From Pterois miles (taxonomy: Eukaryota > Chordata > Actinopteri > Perciformes > Scorpaenidae), in assembly GCA_947000775.1 (NCBI GenBank), contig CAMQGK010000552.1:1038501-1102500 (forward strand): a stretch of DNA of 64,000 nt, given 5' to 3'. Shown one piece after another: positions 43,898 through 56,093 of the stretch (position 1 is the first letter of the stretch; every line of letters begins with the position of its first letter). The notes below the pieces were generated by a model. It searched no databases. It was not told the origin of the DNA and saw only the letters and a list, made by a program, of their open reading frames with translations. The position numbers and the translations under genes are program-made.

Positions 43898-46800
43898 TCA
43901 AAGAAACACTGGCTGCTCTTGTCCTGTTAAAAGTCGATATGTTGAGGCTGGCATGGTCTTCAAGTGAATCTGCCCGGAGAGAGAAAAATCAAACTTTCAA
44001 CTAAGTCACAATAAAAAACAAACTATGAGTGGAATACCTATTACTGTATTTATGATGAAATAAAAAACCCTTCTTACCTCTCCGACAGCATTGGTCAGGA
44101 TCTGAATGATCTTGTCGTGCGGTGTGGCGACGACACTCTGCCCGTTGATTTCAATGATGCGATGCCCAACACGAATGCCTCCTCTCTCTGCTATACCGCC
44201 CCGCATCAGACTGCAGATCTGTAACCAAAAGAGGGAGTGAATTTTTACTTTTCAAAACAAAGGCAAAAACACCTCAAAAAGCTAGTAAGTGGATTGTTTT
44301 GTTAAATAACTGAAGAAAATAGAAGAACTGGCTGTGAGAGCGAGACAAACTGAGAAACGTAGAAAATATAAATATTGACTTACAATGCCGTCCTCCACAC
44401 TGAAGCCCAGCTGAAACTTGGGATCTGGCCTCCGGATAATCGCCATGGTGACTGGCGGGCAATGGACGATGCTGAGCTTCACATACTTTTGGCTTTTTAA
44501 GTCCTGAGATAGAAATAAAAATAAGAACACTTAGGTTGCAGCAGCATTTTTCTGACCACAGCTAAATTAAACCACTTAAGTAAAACTGACTGGAAATATC
44601 ATTTTCTTTGCAAACTTCTTTATTCATGTAACTGACCAATTATACTTGCTTGTTGTTAGTCTAGTCCTGATCCCACTGACGAGTGCTGCATTACTACATT
44701 AAATTCTCTGTTAATTAGTTAACACTCTCTGTTGACTTAGTCACATGTCTTCTCTTTAGTTCCTTGATGGTTCCCTAGTTTTTAAAACATTGATTTTGAT
44801 GGGGTTTTTTTTGTTAATATAAAATGCAAGATGCTAAACACTGGTTTGGTGGCCATTCAGACTTTCATGGTCACGACCACTACCTCTGCATGTGAAATCT
44901 TGTCATGAACACAGTTGTACTCTACTTAATAGGATGGAAACTCTTAAAACTCAGTACAAATATATGGGCTATACATAACTAGATGAATACTGATATTGGC
45001 CCTTTCAAAACCCCAAATAAATACTTGTACATGTGTGCTCACACTGCATGGAAACATAGTGCCATCTAGTGCATCCTTAGGGCAACACATTTGCTGTGAA
45101 GAAGGCAAGCTCTCTTGACTGTGCAGTGAATAATCACAATAACACTGTAATTACTGTTTATACAGTTACTGTTAAAATTGCTAAGTTTGCACCCTGTGTG
45201 TTCCCTTCTTACACGGATGATGTTCTGGCAGGTAGTGATGGGCAGCCCCACCAGGCTGGTGCTGTTTACGGACATGATGCGGTCCCCGATGCTGAGCTCA
45301 CCGCAGCGCTCGGCAGGACCTCCATGAAGGAGGTTGGCCACCACCACTGTGGGCAGGATGGAGCCCCAGCCCGACTCCACGACCGCCAGGCCCAAGATCT
45401 CTCCAGGAGCCTTGGTGATGGCCACCTAAGCCACAGATACACAGCAGTGAAAATGTTTTCCTTTGGTTAACCAGTTATTTCCCTACAATTACCGACATTT
45501 CAAAGTTATCAGGGTCATTATTGAACTACATTGTAATAGCTTCCATGCCATACATGGAGGAGCAAATGTTTTGTGGGATTGTTTTATGCCTTCACTTTAA
45601 AGTGGACAACAGAGAGGTGACAGAAAATAAGGGGAGACAGAGATGGGGAAATGAAACAATAGGTCCAGAATTAAACCAGGAATGTTTTCATTTACATTTT
45701 GCACAGATACTGCTCTATTTTTCTGTTATATTGTTCATAGCATTCTTCTCTGTCTATTTTATTTAAGATTTTTTATTGTACATTGAAAGACAAGTTCTTG
45801 CTTTCTTTCTGTATCTATTTTCTTGTATTTATTTCTGACTTATAATTTGTGTTTCCTTGTAAACGACACTCGACATGGAAGGCAAAGGAAGAATTTCATT
45901 GCAGGGAAACTTGTTTTTAACTGAGCATATGACAATTAATGCTTTGACTTTGATGAATTATCCCTTTAAAGGTGGCAGCTGGATCACCAGATGAGAAACA
46001 AGATTAGGTGAGATGAAATGAAGGTGAGAGACAACAGTTGTGGTCTAGTGAGCTGAACTTCAGACCCACTTCTAAGTTGTTTCTAATGTCTGTTAGAAAC
46101 ATCCTGAAGAAGCTGAAAAAAATTATATTGGCTAATTTTGCTTGCATTAAAAGTTAAATATCACTGATGATCACTGACTGATGATTTAAATTACACTTTC
46201 AACCACCTCATATGACTCTTCTTTGTGTACTAGAAAATCTTTAATAACATCAAATTATATGTTACTGACATTTATTAATGGCCACTTGTAGTTTGTGTTA
46301 AAACATGTAGACACAATCACTCTGCTTACGTCTCGGCTGTTCTGAGAGTCAGAGAAATGGGCCAGGTCTCCGTTGTAGAGCTCCTGACTTTCCAGGTAGT
46401 CGCTGTACTCGCCAGGCCTCAGATCGCTGGCCTTGATACCGCTGGCCAGAAGAAACTGCTGGTATGCCACTCCAAACGCCTGGCCGATAGCCTGGGCTAT
46501 GACCTGAGCCTGGATGCAAAGTGAGAACTGGTTCAGGTTTCAATACATATACGAACAACTGACAAATGAATTTTAACAAAGCACCTAGAACACATCATAA
46601 CCTGAAACTAAAACAGAGCATCAAGTCTGAAAAGGTTCCCTACTTTCCCAAAAAAGCGACCTGTGTCTTAACTGTTTCATCAGTTAGTTGTTACATTCAC
46701 CCAACCCATTGTACATCTCACTTAAAAATGAAACAGTTCATATAAAAAGAGTGAAGTTGGGAAAACTAGCAGTAGACGCAGTGGCCTCATGGCCTTCAGT

Positions 46801-49800
46801 ATCCCACAGCTAATTGGTTTCTAAAAAGAAACCCTTCCTCCCTCTATTCAGTCTTGCCAACAGTGGGAAACTGGGACGACAGCCAGACCGTTTTTACATT
46901 CAGGAGAACTCGTTGGCCGTCTGGGGGAAGGAAACCAGGCCAAGCTGAAGCTGACACTGTTGTCCAGCTGAAAACAGCACATTTGATCTGAGATGCAACA
47001 TTGTGGGGAGCAAAAGATACTTTACTGATATCTTGACTTGTAAGTCTGGTTGTGAGTTTTGCAGCCAAAGGCTCAATACAACAGACCACATGAAACAATG
47101 AAGTTGTGGTAACAGTGCAGATCATAAAAGCGGCGCAGGAAATACTTTAAATTGCTTTAACAGCTGTTGGGTTCAAAATAAGAAAGAAAAAAAAAATGCA
47201 CGAAAGTTTCCCTGTTTTATCAAACAACGAGTCAGTCGACTAACTCACGTCGTCAGAGGAGAAGACATGGCAGATCATTAAACACTTCTTCTGAGACCCG
47301 GAGGAGGAGGAAGAGTCGCCATCCTGCCCTTTACGTTTTCTTCGTGCCATCAAGACCACGATGTTACCAATGTCTGCGATATAAGAGATCATCTGCAGAG
47401 CGTGATCCATCATGGCTTCCTGAGTGGAAACGAGACATGAAGCCGTTAATAATATTAGACACAGAGGGAAGACAGGAAGATCTGATCTTCAGTTCAACTG
47501 GCAGAGACCTCAAGCTTGCAGACAATTTCAAAATACTGTCAGTATTGTTTTTTTAGATAAAATTCTGAAATTTATCACCCTACAGCTACCGTTATTTTCA
47601 TGAACTTTGGAGCTTTACTTATTTGCAGTAGCTGTGTCCTGTTTTACCACGTACTAAAAACTTTTTGATGCTCTGTGGGCTCAGTGTTTGATGATTCAAA
47701 AATCTGGCTGGATGATTTGTGGAGGACAGTCTAAGGATGGTGTCAACTGGGCAAAAAATGTGGGAGGAGAGGATACAGATTTTGAGAAAAACAGAGTAAA
47801 TGTCTTCATAATTTCTGCCAAGTTGAGGCACATGAACATTTCTGCTAACTTGGGCTACATTTTGTTTGTTAAGTTGCAAAGTTGTAGCATGTACAGCTGA
47901 TTTGTACAAAGTAGTTCATGCAAGAGGGACCTTTAGCAGAGCTGCTCCTAAAAAAAAGAAAAATCACCTAAAAAAAACTCTGATTCTTGTTCTATCTATA
48001 TAAGTATGGTGCAATGAGGAGCAACCAGCCATGCAAAGAGGGAGCTGTCAGTAGATGACCCACTTTGACTCTCCTGACAATTCAACCACATAGTGGATGA
48101 AAATAGACTCTACTATAACTGCAACATTACTGCAAAGCTCTCATATTAAATCACCATTCACTTCTATATTAAGGATTTTTGCTGCTGGGGCCCAGCTTGA
48201 AGGTGAAACTTTAGAAGTGCAATGCTGCCTTATTAAAGAAAAGTCACTAATCCGCTAATGTAGAGCTACAATGATGAATCGATTAGCTGATAACTATTAA
48301 TTAATTAATCACCAACTATTCTGATAATCGATTAATCAGAGTCATTTTTAAGACAGAAATGTCAAACTTCTCTTCGAGCTTCTTAAATGTGAATATTTTT
48401 TGGTTTCTTTACTCCTCGATGACAGTAAACTGAATATCTGAGTTGTGGGGAAAACAAGACATTTGAGGACGTCGTCTTGGGCTTTAGGAAACACTGATCA
48501 ACATTTTTCACCTTTTTCCAACATTTTATAAACAAAAACAGCTAAAAATTTAATGGAGAAAACCATCAACAGATTAATCAACGATGAAAAAAAAACTTTG
48601 TCGCAGCCTTACACTGCATGTTATTATCCAATCCTGAATCTAATTACATTTCAGGCATTTATCTAATGCTGATAATGATTTCTATGCTTTTAATCCACAT
48701 CATCCACATCAGCATTTGTGGATCAAAAGCCAAAAAACTACCAATATAAAGTAGAAGTAGTGACACTAAAAATAACAAAACCTCACATGCCACAAGGCAG
48801 TGACACCACAGAAATAAGAACAAAAAATTCAAAAGTATGAGGTACATTTCGTGGTTAGAAAAACTCACCTGCGTGTCAGCAGTGAGGACTTTGATTCGCT
48901 GGGTTGAGATGAACAGATCCACCTCCGTCATTGGCTGGGACTCTCCCTCTGGAGCCTGAAACAAACACAGTCGCACCAACATCCTGATGATGACATCACT
49001 TAAAAAAAAAAAAAAAAAAACCAACAGCTAATGCCTCGATAGAAGAATCTGGATTTTGAAACTGGTATTTTCAGTATAACAGAAATCCCTTACTGGAACA
49101 ATATCACACAGCAACAACAACTGCTGTGTTCAGTGTCCACTGTGAGCATCTCTTATCTGAGTTCACCTTAATGCGGTCCACTGCCTCCTGCGCCTGTGTC
49201 ATGCGGGCGTTTGTCGACGGGTTCTTCTCTGATTTGATCTGAGTGGAGCCCAAGTACTTGGCACCAAATATCACGCCATCCAACAGGTCTTCAGGGTCAC
49301 ATGGACCGGGCACTAAAAGAGTAAAACACATTAGACAACGACTTGACCTCATTTCTCTTTAGCAACATTTGAAAAATCTTTCTACACAACAAGTGTGCTG
49401 AAGTGACTCACCGTCTTTATATGAAGGATGATCAGCACTCTGCAATGACAGCAAAAAGGACAAATAATAAACTGTCAAGACTGAATTGCATATGGTGCAA
49501 AAAGAAAGTAAAAACAGTTCAAGAGAAATTGAAAAGATAACAATTTTCACAACTGACCATTTTAGTTACTTAGCAGCTTAAAAAGCCCAAACATTTGCCG
49601 GTTACAGCATCACAAATATCTTGAAGCTAATGTCTTCTTTTTCTCTGTTGTCCAGCATTATTAAATGAACACCTTGAGTTTTGTTTTGGACTGAGACAAA
49701 ACTGTGGTAACTTAATGCCATTCACCTCAATTTTAATTCATTCATTTTGACATTTTCTAGAGTGATTAATCAATCGAAACAAAAAGGCAATTCATGGACA

Positions 49801-51576
49801 GACATTACAGATAACAATTAAAGGAAGAGTGTGTAACATTTCAGTGGATCTATTAGCAACAATGGTGCATAGTCACCTGAAACTAAGAATCGCTGTGTTT
49901 TCATTAGCTTAGAATGAGCCCTTCAATCTACATAGGGAGCAGGTCCTCTTCACAGAGTCCGCCATGTAGCTCCACCATGTTTCTACAGTAGCCCAGAACG
50001 AACAAACCAAACACTGACTTCTAGAGAGAGCCTTTCATATTTTCCCGTTACCTGACGGCCACCGTAGTTCTCTGACACACTTGCAAAACCACTGTAATGT
50101 GAGCTGGAGAGTGTACAACCGGGGTACCGCCAGCTGCTGTCTGACTTCCGTTGTTCTAAAGTAGTGTTATTATGGTAGGGATGGCTCTCTGACTAACAGC
50201 TTTACCACGGTTTTGCACTCAGCAGCTCATGTTACTGCTGTCTTGGAGAGGGAGGGGTGAGTGGAGGGGTACTCGGTTGGTTACAATCTGCAACCACACC
50301 ATGCGGCAAATCCTCTACTTTACCTTTAAATTGTTTCATTGGTTAACTTCAACATTTGTGACGATGAACACATGCAATTAATCTACTACTCGTCTGAAAT
50401 TTTGTGGCGTCTCTTTAAGTTGGCACAAGTCTTTCACACAAATTTACAGCATACATCACACTACGTAATTTATTTGTATGTAGTAATGTGAGGAATAGGG
50501 TTTTCTGTAGAAACTGAATGCATAGATCAATCTTAAAATAACAAATTTGGAATTTACAATTCATCCACCTTTCAGTTGACTATAGTAATAGTACCTCAAC
50601 CTACCTGCTCATTCTCTTCAGCAGCCGCCTCTTCCTCTGGAGGATCCTCACCCAGCTTCATCCACACTGGCTCAGGATACTCATCATCTGGCAGGGAGGC
50701 GATGGAGTCCTCCCTGTGCCGCTGCTGTTGACCATTCCCATAATGCCCCCAGAACCTTTGAGCGTCTTCCTGGCTGTAGGAAACGGACACAACAGCGTCC
50801 ACGTCTCCTCTGTGTGGCACACAGGTGGGACTGGGTGTAGCGCTGATCTCTGTGAACTGCAGCAGCCCCAGCAGGTCTCTCTGGTGGCTCTCAGAGAACA
50901 GCAGCCCGGTGGTTTCAGTGCTGTCGTCTGTTATTAGAGAGGGAGCACACGCTTCCAGCTCAGACTGGCTGGAGTGCTGGTGCTGGGTGAGGTGAGGTGG
51001 CGTCCGGCGGCTGGGATGAGGCTCTTCCCCCATCAGCTGGAGCTGGCTGAGCAGAGTGTGGATGTGGCTGTGGTCTTCATCACCTGATCTCGTGTTAGTT
51101 ACCTCCACCTCCTCTTCACTGACCCTATTCTCTGCATCACTTAAGATTACATTTTCCTTGTATTCTTCAACATCCTCATCCTCAACTGCTCCATCCTTTT
51201 CTTCCAATTCCACCTCAATATCCTGGACTGGCTCTGCAATATTTACCACAAGCTCCTGCTGGATCACGTCGCGTGGAGCTGCAGTGTCACTCCCGCCTAA
51301 AGGTAGTAGCAGTGGCTCACCTAGACTGGCCTTGTCCAGACTGTCAACAGAGGGAGGGAAGCTGGGGTCATCCAGGTCATCTGCTGACTCCGCCTCACTG
51401 GAGGAGTCAGACCTCCAGTCTAACGGAGGAGGCTCGATTAGGTTGTAGGAGTCCACATCCTCCACTTCTGAACCAGGCTGAGCTGTCTGTCTGCTGACCT
51501 CAACCTCAGAGGCTCCATCAACAGTGACAGGACACAAGGAGTCTGACTGATCAGCGGGGCAGACGTCTGAGTCCAT
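43898..51576 (-). CDS. apba3: APBA3 (X11-gamma/Mint3) PTB-PDZ-PDZ adaptor
   Basis: Ten coding exons: 50605-51576, 49412-49439, 49167-49312, 48869-48955, 47249-47419, 46330-46509, 45213-45425, 44384-44503, 44078-44218, 43898-43969. The joined frame is 709 residues and every junction is in phase. Residues 1-324 are acidic and low in similarity. The PTB domain starts at DLLDGVIFGAKYLGSTQI, then PMTEVDLFISTQRIKVLTAD and MISYIADIGNIVVLMARR. PDZ1 has LGLAVVESGWGSILPTVVVAN, PDZ2 has LGFSVEDGIICSLMRGGIAE, and the C-terminus is TYRLLTGQEQPVFL. The family binds APP tails through PTB; Mint3 works at the Golgi and in HIF regulation in mammals. SIVHCPPV, VEDGIICS and TGQEQPV favour APBA3 over APBA1/2, and the basic insert present in the APBA1 PTB is absent. 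Human APBA3 is 575 residues, so the N-terminus is longer here. Confidence 0.93.
48265..48610. repeat. TCGATTAATC-type repeat in apba3 intron
   Basis: It begins ATGAATCGATTAGCTG with nested GATTAATC motifs and ends CAGATTAATCAACGATG. It shares inverted blocks with 7660-7930. It is a common teleost repeat form and is noncoding. Confidence 0.6.
49818..50332. mobile_element. MITE family A, copy 4, inverted relative to copies 1-3
   Basis: It starts AAAGGAAGAGTGTGTAACAT and ends AAATCCTCTACTTTACCTTT. It includes AGCTTAGAATGAGCCCTTCA, CTACATAGGGAGCAGGTCCT and TTTCTACAGTAGCCCAGAAC, which are the inverse of blocks in copy 2. It lies in the first coding intron of apba3. Confidence 0.8.
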
Positions 51577-52851
51577 TTTGAAAGAAAGCCTGTCAGAGAG
51601 AAGATTTAATTTAAGAGGTCATCAGGAATTGTTTTCCCTTTATTCACATTAATAACAATCATAAAACATAAAGTATTTGATGTAGATAAAAGCAGTGGCA
51701 TGAACCAAGCTGTCAGTTGAAGGTGGTCTCACATAATGTCTTTAGTAGTCAGTTACAGCTAGCATTATCTGAAGCAGATCAAGATAGAGAAACAAGCGAA
51801 AGCTCAAAGTACAAGGACAACATGTACAATGTGTGCAACCATCAAATAAACCCCAAGAGAACACACCACTCACACCCCACTTATATATATAACATTTTCT
51901 TAATACAAGTAATTCAGTTGCCATTACATGTACATTAATGCACCCTAAAATAAATTGCCTGGAGAAGAAGGCTGCTTGGAAACTCCGTTTAAGAGCTAGT
52001 TCAGCATACCAAACTACATTTAAAAAACTGCAATTTTCTAAAGCTTCCTCGATTGTTCACTGTAGTAGTGTCTTCGAGCAACACCGAATAATTAGTTTAC
52101 AAATCAGGCAGGTTTTCGGGTTAATTCGGCATATAAATAATCCACAATGGCAACACAGAATTGTAATAACAGTCTGTTTTCATACTGGGTCACAAAGACG
52201 CATAATTTGTATTTCACAGAGGGAAAACCCCGAGAGAGAACCAGATATAAAAGATCTATTCTGCAGATTAGCCACTGCTTAGGTTAACTCAATAGATGCT
52301 GCCTTAACGGTTTAAAGAGTTGCCCATTATTCAGAAAATGATCGCATATTGAATTTTATTACGCGCTCTGAAAATAACAGTAAAACACTGAATAGACAGA
52401 ATGTTAATGAAAACTGGAACTGCTCTCCCTCCATGACAGATCATAGTGGGGCAAAGGAATAAGGGTTGACAGTTTAGAAAACTAAGTAGTCTGTAGAGCT
52501 AATAAAAAAACAGAAACCTGAGTAACATTTCACTTTTTACACTAATTGATAACTTACACGTTACCGCTCAGTTTGACCATCTAAAGTTAGCCGTTAAAGT
52601 AGCTCAGTGCTAACTAGTCAGCTAATTACAAACCGCAGCACACCAAGAGGAGCTCACCAACAAAATATGTCATTTCTGTGTAAAAACGCCGTGGTTTAAG
52701 CAGCGAAAAGAGCAGTTCTCACCTGGTATTTTAGGTCTTTCTCGGTTTCTTTGTGCCCACACAGAGACTCCTCTGGGTGCCACGACAGATGAGTTGACGT
52801 GGTTTGGGATTTGAGTCTTTTCCAAAACTTTAGCTTTGTTTTATTCGTCAT
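51551..52851 (-). other. Upstream ORF overlapping the apba3 start (spliced)
   Basis: The 5' UTR exon ends at donor CCAG then GTGAG (52723-52721). The acceptor before the coding exon is at 51591-51590, leaving 13 nt before the apba3 ATG (51576). An ATG at 52851 opens 43 codons (MTNKTKLKFWKRL...) that join in frame to 12 more and then TGA at 51553-51551. The resulting 55-codon uORF overlaps the main ATG out of frame by about 26 nt. It matters only if transcription begins upstream of 52851. Confidence 0.5.
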
Positions 52852-53020
52852 ACTAACAACAGCAGCACCTTTAGAGATAACAATCACATAATGCAGAAGG
52901 AAGAAAAAAGAAGTCACGGTATAAAGCAGAGGTTTCTTGTCATTGCTGCTGCGGTCGAGTCGACAGCTTTTATTTATTCAGTCGCTGTAGCTGTGCTGCG
53001 TTCACGTGCTGCCGTTGCTT
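52723..53020 (-). promoter_or_regulatory. apba3: apba3 5' UTR exon and promoter region
   Basis: The exon end is set by the donor at 52722. Upstream, the minus strand carries an AATAAATAAAAG TATA-like stretch near 52970 and a perfect CACGTG E-box near 53004 within GC-richer sequence. The transcription start is not resolvable. The E-box is a site for MITF/TFE/USF-type factors, by general knowledge only. Confidence 0.45.
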
Positions 53021-54245
53021 CCCGTTTCCAAACCTGAATTAACAAACAGACCCTGTATTTGATCGATAATATTAACTTAAAACATTTTTATTCTGAACAT
53101 AATCATTAAATGTGGTTATAATTAAAATTCATTAAGAGGAAAATAACTAAAGTGATTTGCGGTTGATTATTTGTGTTAGACTTTTTCTAAATTGCGATCA
53201 GTCAGTTAGCACCTGAAGGCAACAGTTTATACGTCATATTGACGATGGCAGACCTGCTCAATCACACATCGAGTGAACATTAACAGAGGATAGACTCAAT
53301 TTATTTAAAAACTTCATTAGTTTACATCATTTAAAGCAAATTTACAGATTCATTTACATTTCAAGCAGCTACTTATGCTTCTGTCCCATTTGACCAGTAT
53401 AACAGGCTGTTTCCACATAAAAACTGTTGTCGGTGGGCTGCCCTTAAACATTAGGTGAGAAATCTAATTTTTACTTGAGTGATCTCAGTATCTCACCTGT
53501 AAAAGGTTGAAAATAGCTGGATGGAGTGTGCATCTACATAAGGAAAATGACAATAACAATCTTTCCACATTATGTCTCTAAAAATTACCACATAGCTTTA
53601 ATTTCTAAACACAACCAAAATCATCCCTGTAGATAGGAGGCAATATGTCCTGAATACAAAGTTGATTCACCCTAAGGAGCTGCCGCCAATCAACCATGTC
53701 ATTAGGGCTTAATTGTCACGTATGATTTGAACATTCCTTTCTGAAAACCTCCACATTGTACTAAAATGACAAGTAAATACTTTCATATGCATATAACAGC
53801 ATATACTGTATGTTCAAAATACATTTTACATTTATGTGATTGTGTTGCTGTAGCAGTTAGCTGAGAAATAAGAGCTAAGAGAAGGGACATTTGATTAATT
53901 AATGGCATCATCAAATCTTGCTTCCAACTCTAAGGACTGCTTAAAATGTCCAAATATCTCTAAAAAATCTAATGGAAATGAATATGTTGTTGCTATTTTT
54001 TCAAGAGGCTTTCAGTCCCATCTGATGAAGAATTAGGATGATTGGCAACAACAACTCTACTTAGATTATTCACTTATCCAGTTAAAGGTTCAGATGATTT
54101 AACATGTTCTTCAGACATTTTACTTGGTACAACACATAAATTATAAAGATTTGCTTCATATCCTTTCATTCAGCATTTTCCACCATCACAGATCATTCAT
54201 CCAGTCATCCAAGCACCTGATCTATTCCTTGCTGTGAGGCGAAGA
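53021..54245. other. Intergenic region between pex11g and apba3
   Basis: AT-rich sequence that must contain the pex11g 3' UTR. Possible minus-strand poly(A) signals are ATTAAA near 53597 and AATAAA near 53300. No open frame with family similarity and no clear repeat boundary is seen. Confidence 0.45.
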
Positions 54246-56042
54246 CTACGGACTGTCTGTCTCACTGCTGTCTCCCGCATTCATCTGGATCAAACCAATC
54301 AGAGACGAGATGGTGCCCATCAACCCCACCAGCCAGCTGGGGAACCGTCCTGCCCACAGGAAGCCGGGTGGCATCCAATGAATGGCGTTACTGAGGTCAG
54401 CCATGCAGCTGAGGATGGAGAGTACCTCCCCTCGCATCTGTCTGTGGAGCTGCGAGCGACTGCAGAAGAAAAACGGATTGATCAGGACATTTCTATCACT
54501 GAACAATGTCGCACAGTGTGAGGATCCCTCTCTACATTAACTGCAAAGACAGTGAATACTTGACAGAAAACTGTAGATACAACACCTGTTGCCACCTTCC
54601 TCCCTCTCACATCTCTTCAGCTTCTTCTTCAGGAGCAGCAGAACTCGGAGCGATCTAAGGAGCAAAAGATTCACATGACACTTCAACTCAAGACTGATGG
54701 TGTTTTTTTGATTAAGCAGCCTTCAATTTTACCGATTATTTAACGTAACATAACATAACATGATCAGCATTTTGCATGTGAGGAACTGATAAAAGAGGGG
54801 GCCACAGTAGCTCAGTCTGTAAGGACTTGGGTTAGGACGTGGACGTCACGGGTTCAAGACCCCCATGGACCAAGACCAACTGGTTGCTGGAGAGGTGCCA
54901 GTTTACCTCTTGGGCACTGCCGAGGTGCCCCTGAGCAAGGCACCAAACCCCCAACTGCTCTGGGCGCTTGTCAGGAGCAGCCCCATCACTCTGACATCTC
55001 TCCATTGATGCATGTATATGTACTGTGTGAAAAACAGAGTGTAAAACTGAATTTCCCCACTGTGGGACTAATAAAGGAATATCTTTATCTTTTATAAAAA
55101 TATGGTCTGTTATACATAGCAACGGTTTACTATAAAGAAAGAAAAACAGACCAAAGAACGCCGTGATTGACCAATCAAAATCGAGTATTTAACAAAGCCA
55201 TGTAATATCTTTTTATCTCTAAAATAAAAAGAAAACAGTTGATTATAGAGACATAAAGATATTTACCAGCCTTATCTTTAAATTCACTGTAATAATTACA
55301 AATGTGATGTCAGACCTGAGTATTCCCAGCAGCAGCGAGCTTCCCCACAGCACCGTGCTGAACAGCCACCACTTATCAGACTTCACTTTAATGAGCTCAG
55401 CATCAGCAGCCCAGGCGATGTGTTCACAGGGGTAGTAGAGCTGGTCGGCCACGTTGGTCAGCACCGATATCAGGCGTATGCCTGCGTCCTCCTCCTTTAA
55501 AAGACATGATGCCATATGCATTAATGCTGCATTTTACAGGGTAAAGCTGTATTTATGCATCACATCAGCCTACGGTTTTCAAGATCAGAATTGTTTTCAT
55601 AGAGAATGTAGCTGGACATGTGCTTAAAACATGATATTTATTTTTTTTCACTTGTAAATAAATGCATGCATTAATGAATTGTGGGTAAAATTTGAGCACC
55701 TTGCCATTCTAACAAAGATTAAACAACAACTTTTATTTATCCTGAGTCTCAGCAACCACAACCACTGTCAAAGCTTCATGGGAACTGTAGCTGTTGGATA
55801 CTAACAAAATAATCAGTCTTTTATCTTTATTAAAACAAAAAGGTGTTCAAATTCTACTGTCCAACACAATAGCTGATGCTCATTTTGCTCAGAATATGGA
55901 CAGATAACGTTTTTATCATGTTTCAGCTTTTCAAAAAGATGATGAAATAAACCATCTAGTGGAAGAGAAGCTTATCTATCCCATCCCTAACTGAATTATG
56001 AAGAATGAGAAGACTTCAGAGGAGGAAGAGGATGGAGCAGAG

Positions 56043-56093
<51 letters not shown>

